A stretch of DNA of 47,875 nucleotides from CAVURW01 sp963743595 (lineage in GTDB: Bacteria > Verrucomicrobiota > Verrucomicrobiia > Methylacidiphilales > UBA1321), in NCBI GenBank assembly GCA_963743595.1, contig CAVURW010000072.1:1-47875 (forward strand), in the 5' to 3' direction. How positions within the stretch are numbered: position 1 is the first letter of the stretch; each line of letters opens with the position of its first letter. Of this stretch, positions 41,063 through 47,875 are shown one piece after another. The position numbers and the translations under genes are program-made. The notes beneath the pieces were generated by a model. It saw only the letters and a list, made by a program, of their open reading frames with translations, made no database searches and was not told the DNA's origin.

Positions 41063-43600
41063 CTACTCCACTTCCTCAGCCACCTGACTTTTTACAGTCA
41101 GACCAATTTTCGCCGCTTCCTTGCCACCCTGAAAGAGGGAACATTGCTCCAGAGTGCCTTCACGATTCACCTCGTTATTAAGCCGGATGAAAGTCTGAAA
41201 GCATTCTTCTGCTGTGATGTCCTTGATATCTCGATAAGCCAGCCCCAGTTCCAACCACGTGTTCGGATCCATCGGTGCCAGCTCGCACGCCTTCTTAAAC
41301 GCCTTGATTCCGTTGTCCACCTCGCCCTTGTCATTCCATCCATGGGCGATTGCCTGCCAGGTACTCGCCAGTAAATTTTCATCGATTTGCGCTCGCGTTA
41401 CCACGGCGTTCATCATCGTTTCGGCGTCGCCCACGCGACCTTTTGCCGCTAACGCCTGGGCCAGGAAACAAAAGGCGTCGAATTGAATATCCGGGTGGGC
41501 TTTTGCAATCTTTAAGCAGGGAATCGCCTCATCAACTTGATTCAAGCTCAGATGAATCACTCCCTTTTTAAACGCTGCCTCGCCATGTTCTGGATTCAAT
41601 TCCAGCACGAGGTCGCAAATCTCCATGGACTCTTCCAATCGGTTCATCGCACCGAGCACCGCCGCCAGGGTGTTCAGCGCGCGCACGTAATCGGGCTGAA
41701 TGTTAAGGATCTCGCGCAAGATGTCTTCAGCCGATTCGTAATCATCCTGCAAAAAGTAGACGGCACCCACGTTGCACAGCACCTTGGGCTGAAAGCTCTC
41801 GATGTTATCGGCCTCCTGATAACACTCCAGGGCACCCGCCAAGTCGCTAGTCATGAGCTTGGCCGTGCCCAAGTTAAACTGCGATATCAGGCGATCCGGG
41901 AAGATCTCGCACGCTTTGTTGTAGGCCATGCGCGCATCGCCGAAATAGCCCCGGTCGTAGTAGCAGTTCCCCAGTTCCGTCCAGAGCCCCCAGAATTCCT
42001 CCGGCTGTTCCTCCGTCAAACCGCGCCGCAACCAATTCCGCGCATCGGCCAGTTCACCCGCGATGATGCACTCGGCGGCCTTTACAGGAACCATTTCCGG
42101 CCCAACTTCCTCTAATTCCTGGGTGATCGTCGTTTCATCTTTGGCGGAGGTTCCCCGGCCACTCTTTAAAAGTGCTAATTCCGCTGTCCTGCGAATCGTT
42201 TGAGCCGCTTCCGTATCCGTGATCGTGACATTCTGCGTGCGGCGGCGACGCATTTCGATTTCCGCCTTCGCCAGCATCTGCGTCTCGGCACCTGCCAAAC
42301 CATAATTCTGGTTCTGCGGCACGGGAATGTTCCCGCCGGGTAATACCGCTGGTGTCCTTGCTTCCTCGCGCTGCTGTTCCGCCGACTTTTGCTCTGCAGC
42401 GATCAGCTCATGCTGAGGAATTGCCACGGTGGAGGCACCGCCCATTCTCACGCCTCGACCACCCCCGGGTACGATCATCCCTCCTGGCTTGATCACTGGA
42501 GTCGCGGGCATTTCCGGTTCCGGCATGGTCGAGCCCAAGCCGGGGAGCCCCACGGTCGATCCATCCGATTTCGCACCCCTCGGCTTAGGGACGGGCATCG
42601 TAATCCGCTTGGCCTTGGCGGCATCTTTGGGCGGTTCTTGAGAAGTCACCGGTGCGGTGATCGAAGCTGCCAGGTCGGTCGGAGGCGTTTTTGGAGCCTC
42701 GACTTGTGCGGGTGCCGGAGCAGGCGCTGGCTTTGATGCAGGAACTGCTGCCTGCTGCATGCCAAGACCCGGTAAACCTACGGTGGAGGCTGCCCCGACA
42801 TTCGGTATCTGAGGCCCTCGATTTCGATTCAACGATACCATCCCGCCAGGCCGAATGACTGGGCCGGTGGCCGTCATGCCATGTGCGGGCGTTGGTGCCG
42901 CTCCCGGAGGAACCGTACCCGGAGCCAACACGGTTTCAAGCGAGACCGTGGCGATCCCTTCACCATCCTCGCGCGGGGGATTGATTTTCGGTTTGGCCAC
43001 TTCCGCTGCAGTCGCCAGCGCGGCTGCTGTTGACGCTGTGGACGAAGGACGAACCAGTGGCCCAGTTGTCGCCGGCATAAAGCCCATGATCGGCAAACCG
43101 ATGGTCGACGCCCCTCCGATATTCGCCCCAGGCCGAGACCTCGGCACAACCATTCCTCCCGGACGTACGGAGGGTGCCGGTTGCGCCGGCTCTACTTTCG
43201 GCGGCGGGGTAGCTAAAACCTCTTCCGGCCCGGGCAGGAGCACGGTGGAAATCTCCTTCCCATCCTGGCGAGGGACCAAAGCGGGTGCCTCGGGACCTTC
43301 CGTCGTCTCCTCGGTCGCGTTGATTAAGATCGATTGTTGCTGGGCGGCCACTTCACTGGGATTGGGCAGACCGACCGTCGATGCCCCATGCACGCGCGCT
43401 TCTGGACGTGCCCCCGGAAGAGCCATTCCGCCAGCACCCATGATCGGGGTGGAGGGACGCTTGGCACGCGGCTTGGAAGGTTCTGTCTTCAGAAAGCTGC
43501 CAATACCAATTGTCTCAGCATTCTGTTGCGATTTATCCGGTGTCTCGGGCATATCTCGTAATGATCCAAATGGTTCAGCAACTAATAAGAGCTGTGGCAT
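41063..43600 (-). CDS. TPR protein with repetitive disordered N-terminus
   Basis: 845 residues from ATG 43600 (Met17, at 43552, is an alternative). The first 430 residues are Pro/Ala-rich and disordered, with a repeated block of type R-P-G-G-M-x-x-P-x-x-x-x-x-x-x-x-x-G-A-S-T-V-G-L-P. Eight T-[VI]-x-[LI] sites occur: TIGI (about 30), TVGL, TVLL, TIGL, TVSL, TVGL, TVGL, TVAI. Residues about 430-500 hold a basic helix with 'MRRRRTQNVTITDTEAAQTI'. Residues 510-830 are TPR repeats ('WTELGNCYYDRGYFGDARMA', 'CNVGAVYFLQDDYESAEDIL', 'TLAAVLGAMNRLEESMEICD'). No signal peptide. A scaffold role is inferred. Confidence 0.85.
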   Translation of the reverse strand: MPQLLLVAEPFGSLRDMPETPDKSQQNAETIGIGSFLKTEPSKPRAKRPSTPIMGAGGMALPGARPEARVHGASTVGLPNPSEVAAQQQSILINATEETTEGPEAPALVPRQDGKEISTVLLPGPEEVLATPPPKVEPAQPAPSVRPGGMVVPRSRPGANIGGASTIGLPIMGFMPATTGPLVRPSSTASTAAALATAAEVAKPKINPPREDGEGIATVSLETVLAPGTVPPGAAPTPAHGMTATGPVIRPGGMVSLNRNRGPQIPNVGAASTVGLPGLGMQQAAVPASKPAPAPAPAQVEAPKTPPTDLAASITAPVTSQEPPKDAAKAKRITMPVPKPRGAKSDGSTVGLPGLGSTMPEPEMPATPVIKPGGMIVPGGGRGVRMGGASTVAIPQHELIAAEQKSAEQQREEARTPAVLPGGNIPVPQNQNYGLAGAETQMLAKAEIEMRRRRTQNVTITDTEAAQTIRRTAELALLKSGRGTSAKDETTITQELEEVGPEMVPVKAAECIIAGELADARNWLRRGLTEEQPEEFWGLWTELGNCYYDRGYFGDARMAYNKACEIFPDRLISQFNLGTAKLMTSDLAGALECYQEADNIESFQPKVLCNVGAVYFLQDDYESAEDILREILNIQPDYVRALNTLAAVLGAMNRLEESMEICDLVLELNPEHGEAAFKKGVIHLSLNQVDEAIPCLKIAKAHPDIQFDAFCFLAQALAAKGRVGDAETMMNAVVTRAQIDENLLASTWQAIAHGWNDKGEVDNGIKAFKKACELAPMDPNTWLELGLAYRDIKDITAEECFQTFIRLNNEVNREGTLEQCSLFQGGKEAAKIGLTVKSQVAEEVE

Positions 43601-43816
43601 TCTCGCGCCACCTTTCGGAAAATTACCACTGTTTTCGAGCAGTCTCAGGTAAAAAGTCGAATTTTTAATCGACCTTGTCCATCATAAGGGATTTTCAAGG
43701 GATTCCGTGGTCTGCGACAATCAGGCCTGCTAGAGAATGTAGTTTTTTCTTCATTATCGCTTGCGCTCAGCCTTAGATTGGTCCACACTGCTCGGTTCAC
43801 GGCTTCATTTCTTCCT

Positions 43817-45910
43817 ATGGCTAAGACACCCCGCACGGCACCGTCCTCGACTCCCCCTGTAAAAAAGATCTCCGCTAAGACCCCCGAAACGGTCGAAAAA
43901 CCGGTAAAAAACTCGAAGCCTGAGAAACACGAAAAGCCCGTCGCAGCCAAAGTGGAGCCCGCTCCCAAGTCTGCAGCTAAGGACGTGAAACCCAAGCCTG
44001 CTCCAGCCCCCGTTGCTCCAGCAGCGCAGAAGCCTGCACCCACGAAGGCGGCTCCCGCAAAATCCAAGGAACCGACCCCTGTAAAGGCAGCTTCTCCCGT
44101 GAAGGCAGCATTGCTAGCTAAGGCGGTGACTCCAGGCGAGAAAAGCGAGAAGTCAGAGCGCGCCGATAAGATCAAAGCGCAAAATCAGTCCCCGGAGACG
44201 CCGCGCTCCCTCACCAGCCCTGATCCCATGGAAGCCCGTGCGCAGGCTCTTTCCAGTCTGCCGGAGATGCATGATCGCCTTCGGGATCTCCTTAAACTTT
44301 CGAAAGACCAGGGTTACCTGACCTACGACGATATCGCCGAGGCACTCCCGGATAGCGTCAATAACCCAGAAGAGACCGAGTCGATACTCATGTTCTTCCG
44401 CACGTTTGAGATCGATATCATCGATTCATCCGACGTTGATCGTCACAAGCCCTCCACCGGCTTGGTCGAAGACGAGCTCTCGGATGAAGAGAAGAGCGAT
44501 GCCAAGCTCGATATTCTGGATGACCCTGTCCGGATGTACTTGAAGCAGATGGGCCAAGTGCCGCTGCTCACCCGTGAACAGGAAGTCGAAATTTCCAAGC
44601 GCATTGAAGACGCCGAAACGATGGTTCAAAAGGTCTTGAACCGATTCGGTTTTACGGCGCGCGAGTACCTGAATCTGGCCCGCAAGGTGGAGCAAGGTCG
44701 CGAGCGTTTTGACCGCGTTATCCAGGATAAAAAAATCGATTCCCGCGATAAGTACCTGGCCACGTTGAAGGCGCTCGTTCGCAGCGTGGAAGCGGCGAAT
44801 CAGAAGACCGATCAGGCTTACCTGAAGGTTGTGAAATCGCGCGATAACAAGGCCAATTTAGTCAAAGCCGAGAAAGAATTTTTGAAGCAGGATCTGGCAC
44901 TGCAGAAGCTGTTCTCCCGCTTCTATTACAAGCAGAAAGTCACTGAGGAATTCGTGACCGTTTGCGAACAAATTTACGATGAAGTGGTGAAGAGCGAGCA
45001 GACGCTGGAGCGCCTTACCAAGACACGCAGCCGCAGCAAGGAAGCGATCGCGCAGACCCGGGAAATGGAGCAGAAACTCTATGATCTGGAGCTGCAGGTG
45101 CGCATGCCGTTAAAGAAGCTGAAGGAGGATTACATCATGCTCGTTGATTGGCTCCGCAAAGCCCATCGCGCTAAGACGGAGATGGTGGAAGCCAACTTGC
45201 GTCTCGTCATCTCCATCGCCAAGAAATACACGAATCGTGGTCTCTCGTTCCTGGATCTGATCCAAGAAGGCAACATGGGTCTCATGAAGGCGGTCGAGAA
45301 ATTCGAGTATCGCCGGGGTTACAAGTTCTCCACCTACGCCACGTGGTGGATTCGCCAGGCGATCACCCGCAGCATCGCCGACCAAGCGCGCACGATTCGT
45401 ATTCCCGTGCACATGATCGAGACGATCAACAAGCTCATGCGCGTGCAGAAACAGCTCGTTCAGGAATTCGGGCGCGAACCCACATCGGAGGAAATCGCGG
45501 AAGAGATGGGTTACCCTGTCGAACGCGTCCGCGCGGTTCAACGCATGGCGCAACAGCCTATCTCGCTCCAAGCGCAAGTGGGCGACAGCGACGACACAAC
45601 CTTCGGCGATTTCATCGAAGATAAGTCGGCGGAAAATCCCTCTGAAATGGCCGCCTACTCGTTGCTCAAGGAAAAGATTAAAGACGTGCTCGACACGCTC
45701 ACCGACCGCGAACGCGCTGTCCTGGAACAACGATTCGGCCTGGTCGACGGCTATTCCCGCACCTTGGAAGAGGTCGGTCGCCAGTTCAAGGTCACCCGCG
45801 AACGTATCCGTCAGATCGAAGCCAAAGCCCTGCGGAAGATGCGGCACCCCACCCGGATTCGCCATCTCCACGGCTTCCTGGAAGCGGATCAAGACGGCCT
45901 GCTGGGTTAG
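43817..45910 (+). CDS. rpoD: RNA polymerase principal sigma factor RpoD (sigma-70)
   Basis: 697 residues from ATG 43817 (TTG 43778 would add 13 residues). The first 130 residues are a Lys/Pro/Ala-rich extension not found in E. coli RpoD. Region 1.1-like segment about 140-210 ('LRDLLKLSKDQGYLTYDDIA'). Region 1.2: 'DPVRMYLKQMGQVPLLTREQ'. Region 2: 'EANLRLVISIAKKYTNRGLS', 'FLDLIQEGNMGLMKAVEKFE', 'GYKFSTYATWWIRQAITRSI' (core binding and -10 recognition). Region 3: 'HMIETINKLMRVQKQLVQEF'. Region 4: 'LEEVGRQFKVTRERIRQIEA' (-35 recognition). It directs RNA polymerase to housekeeping promoters. No strong ribosome-binding site precedes the ATG. Confidence 0.97.
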   Translation: MAKTPRTAPSSTPPVKKISAKTPETVEKPVKNSKPEKHEKPVAAKVEPAPKSAAKDVKPKPAPAPVAPAAQKPAPTKAAPAKSKEPTPVKAASPVKAALLAKAVTPGEKSEKSERADKIKAQNQSPETPRSLTSPDPMEARAQALSSLPEMHDRLRDLLKLSKDQGYLTYDDIAEALPDSVNNPEETESILMFFRTFEIDIIDSSDVDRHKPSTGLVEDELSDEEKSDAKLDILDDPVRMYLKQMGQVPLLTREQEVEISKRIEDAETMVQKVLNRFGFTAREYLNLARKVEQGRERFDRVIQDKKIDSRDKYLATLKALVRSVEAANQKTDQAYLKVVKSRDNKANLVKAEKEFLKQDLALQKLFSRFYYKQKVTEEFVTVCEQIYDEVVKSEQTLERLTKTRSRSKEAIAQTREMEQKLYDLELQVRMPLKKLKEDYIMLVDWLRKAHRAKTEMVEANLRLVISIAKKYTNRGLSFLDLIQEGNMGLMKAVEKFEYRRGYKFSTYATWWIRQAITRSIADQARTIRIPVHMIETINKLMRVQKQLVQEFGREPTSEEIAEEMGYPVERVRAVQRMAQQPISLQAQVGDSDDTTFGDFIEDKSAENPSEMAAYSLLKEKIKDVLDTLTDRERAVLEQRFGLVDGYSRTLEEVGRQFKVTRERIRQIEAKALRKMRHPTRIRHLHGFLEADQDGLLG

Positions 45911-45955
45911 CCAATTTCGTCAGTCGAACGGGTCGTCCTATGCTTTAGGGCCCCG

Positions 45956-46946
45956 TTGCGTCGTGCGATTATTCTCGAAGGTACGCCTGACACGGGTCTT
46001 ACTAAGCGGATGCTCGAGACTGTGCCTGCATGGTCTTACACAACACGGAATACACTAAAAAAGCATTTTGGGCGGGTGCACTTAACGGAACGTTATGCTG
46101 TCGGGCAGTGGTTAGTAGTGGAGAGAAGTACGGGACGGTGTTTATGGGACAAAAGATTCTGGCGCCCCAACGCCATCTTCGCAATTGAGGGGGATATCAT
46201 ACTGGCCACCGAGACTCGTCAAGACGGGCCGTGGGCTTGGGATTTCGGATGCTACGCCATTCAATTGGAAACGGGAAAATTTGTCTGGCAGTGGCATGGT
46301 CCCGGAATCTGGGGTCGACTCGTAAAACTGTGTGATTTCGTGCCCGATTTTACGAATGAACTTCGTCCTTTTTTTATGGGAGTTGAAGGTTCCTACTGCA
46401 TCGTGACGCCGGATCGCGTTCTCGATATTAAGACGGGTCAGCTTGCTAATTTCAAACGGGAGTTGGAGCAAATAAGGACTCCCACGTCACCAAGGCGAAC
46501 GCGAGAGCTTCATAGAGAAAAGTCGATCGAGATCGTGCCCGGACGAAAGCTCAGCTTCACCAGTGAGGTCGTTTACAATGGGCCCTGTCGCCACGTTCAA
46601 GTGGAATTCAAGCTTGGTAAGAATTGGACGTGGGGCCCTCATCTTTTGGGAATTGCTTGAAAATAACCATCTTGTCTTTTTGGCGGGAGAGGAACATTCC
46701 ATGAAACCGGACTCTCGTTATCCTCGTAAGCACTATACCGTCGATAATTCCACCCATTACCATATCGTTCTCATCTATGCCCTTACCGGACAGATAGTTC
46801 AGCAATTCCTCGTCAGTCCCGACAAAGTAAGCGGGTGTCGGCTGGAAGATGTCGACGCGAAAGGATTGCTAGTGAGCTTTTGTAATAAACGCCTGGCGTA
46901 CTATCGGTTTGCATCTACGGATGACCGCCGTGATCAAAAAAACTGA
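45956..46946 (+). pseudogene. PQQ/beta-propeller-like hypothetical protein, frameshifted
   Basis: Frame from TTG 45956 or ATG 46010. Repeats of a beta-propeller type: 'VVERSTGRCLWDKRFWRPNA', 'FAIEGDIILATETRQDGPWA', 'CYAIQLETGKFVWQWHGPGI', with the D/E-T-G-x-x-x-W pattern of PQQ-like blades. The first frame ends at TGA after 'NWTWGPHLLGIA' (46660). The sequence resumes in another frame near GGGGCCC (46632-46638): 'LIFWELLENNHLVFLAGEEH', then 'YHIVLIYALTGQIVQQFLVS' and stop at 46946. One indel joins both into about 330 codons. DNA is AT-richer than the rpoD region. Confidence 0.6.
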
Positions 46947-46947
46947 C

Positions 46948-47589
46948 ATGAGTATGTCGTTTCGAATGAAGCGTATCAGACACCTCCAGAGCCAAGAATA
47001 CCTCTTGAGATTTTCGTTTACGCCGTTCCCTGTGCAATCCTACCTTAAGTGGGTGACAGACCAGGAAATGCAGCCTCTTGGAGAGCAGCGTAAGGCCCGT
47101 TCAATGGCTCGCCTGACTTCAGATGGGATTCCCGTCCTAGATTGGCTGCCTTGGATTGAGTGCGACCCAACTACAATTCAACCTCTGGAAACGATCGCAC
47201 GCCGGACCACAGTCTTGGCCTTGCTCGCAGTCTATGCCGAACCCAATGGCATGCCTAAGGATGAGTTACAGAAGCACTTAGATAACCGCGGCATTACGAA
47301 AGACTTGACACCAGAGGAGCAGGCATTTGTGAAATTGACAGACCTTACGGATGACGATCGTGGTAAATTTACGTGCGCAACTCATCGAAGACGCCCATCT
47401 TCGCCCTGCCGAGGAGATATTTGATGAGGCAGACCTTATTTTTCGGTATCACTGGGCGGCTCGAAGCGCCATCTCGACGGAACCGATATGTGCGGCCTAA
47501 TCTTACCTGTCTGCTACTATCGACATTACGCCTTCAATTGGCTGATAGATGGTAATGCGAATTGGGATGACGTAGACACGAGCACCTGA
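46948..47589 (+). pseudogene. DUF4272-like protein, twice frameshifted
   Basis: ATG 46948 is 1 base after the previous gene's stop. 'SMARLTSDGIPVLDWLPWIE', 'TIARRTTVLALLAVYAEPNG', then 'LTPEEQAFVKLTDLTDDDRG' match the DUF4272 layout (W-L-P, R-R-x-x-V-L-x-L, L-x-x-x-E). Near 47360 the frame shifts to 'NLRAQLIEDAHLRPAEEIFD' and 'EADLIFRYHWAARSAISTEP', and near 47490 again to 'LPVCYYRHYAFNWLIDGNAN' then WDDVDTST, the usual W-L-x...D-W-D-D-V-x-T-x-T end, with TGA at 47587-47589. DUF4272 has no established function. Confidence 0.65.
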
Positions 47590-47612
47590 ATCTCGCAAAT
47601 TGGGGACGCATT

Positions 47613-47875
47613 ATGGTACCGCAGGACATTGTTGATTATCTAGCCGAAGCGCCGAATAGATCGTTTAAGATAGATAATCCAACCCTCGAAATTACGGAGG
47701 GCACTTTCTATGAACCGTCCGCCATACCTCTGCGAGATTTCTCAGTGGATAGTGCTTCACTTTACAGTAACGGCCATCTCGATTATGACCCTCAGCAATG
47801 GCGTACTTATCAAGGGTACGATTTAGTCCAAGAGGTTAACGATTACACCGCAGAAGGGATTCTGGTATGGTTTCC
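47613..47875 (+). CDS. Hypothetical protein, 3'-truncated by window edge
   Basis: ATG 47613 with GGGGA 8 bases upstream opens an uninterrupted frame of 87 codons to the window end: 'MVPQDIVDYLAEAPNRSFKI', then 'IDNPTLEITEGTFYEPSAIP' and 'LDYDPQQWRTYQGYDLVQEV'. Soluble, acidic, no membrane segment, no family recognised. It follows the DUF4272-like gene by 23 bases on the same strand. Confidence 0.5.
   Translation, partial: MVPQDIVDYLAEAPNRSFKIDNPTLEITEGTFYEPSAIPLRDFSVDSASLYSNGHLDYDPQQWRTYQGYDLVQEVNDYTAEGILVWF

Noticed and set aside
42855..43652. Plus-strand 265-codon frame opposite the TPR protein N-terminus
   Set aside because: Arises from the Pro/Ala repeats of the real gene read backwards.
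45110..45892. Antisense 260-codon frame opposite rpoD
   Set aside because: Mirror of the highly conserved sigma factor sequence.

Overview
The window reads as an environmental bacterial chromosome segment, probably from a metagenome-derived genome. The left end (1-3.9 kb) and the mobile region (about 12.4-25.8 kb) carry protein types I associate with Acidobacteria of the Solibacter/Bryobacter group: secreted 'WNPT'-type proteins, IPT/TIG proteins, RHS proteins and a dense interspersed repeat around ACGAACCCAG. The right part (27-46 kb) is a compact, mostly intact set of housekeeping and envelope genes in a different style that could be from the PVC/Verrucomicrobia side; that lineage call is weak. 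The two styles meet near 27.0 kb between two genes that both look cut, so either a rearrangement or a chimeric contig is possible.

Layout. 1-3.9 kb: cut-off hypothetical, DUF697-type membrane protein, secreted glycine-zipper protein, trigger factor (TTG start), small overlapping ORF. 3.9-5.1 kb: relic of a DUF1501 C-terminus, then about nine copies of the ACGAACCCAG repeat. 5.1-10.4 kb: accessory island of broken genes: divergent TcmP and DUF5131 (Gp37/Gp68-like) genes, a HEPN-like relic, an intact unknown, a DUF5677 protein, and a DUF433/DUF5615 toxin-antitoxin pair. 10.5-12.4 kb: complete ISKra4-type element with 17-bp inverted repeats and a 9-bp target duplication. 12.4-18.5 kb: mosaic of duplicated secreted-protein pieces, several frameshifted. 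18.5-21.1 kb: integrase-type transposase fragment, then a complete IS701-family element carrying a WYL-like passenger gene. 21.1-23.6 kb: RHS fragments, one with an HEFSH metallopeptidase-like tip. 23.6-25.8 kb: ISNCY-like element. 25.9-27.0 kb: frameshifted TPR/HEPN-like gene.

27.0-33.4 kb: minus-strand run PHP phosphatase, cNMP-binding/DUF4388, secreted FKBP, GT9 glycosyltransferase; divergent AT-rich MurA-like gene; frameshifted arsenate-reductase-like gene; UppP. 33.6-37.1 kb: overlapping VWA, zinc-ribbon/FHA and membrane-protein genes. 37.7-43.6 kb (minus): sialate O-acetylesterase, OmpA-type protein, DUF4410 lipoprotein, and a large TPR protein whose disordered N-terminus holds eight T-[VI]-x-[LI] motifs, a form that could suit the nearby FHA domain. 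43.8-45.9 kb: principal sigma factor RpoD. 45.9-47.9 kb: AT-richer decayed hypotheticals and a gene running off the end.

The main pattern is many frameshifts and one nonsense codon, nearly all in accessory genes, while trigger factor, the three transposases, TPR protein, esterase and RpoD are open. That favours real gene decay over random sequencing error, though several indels sit in homopolymers and need read-level checking. No rRNA, tRNA or CRISPR array was seen.
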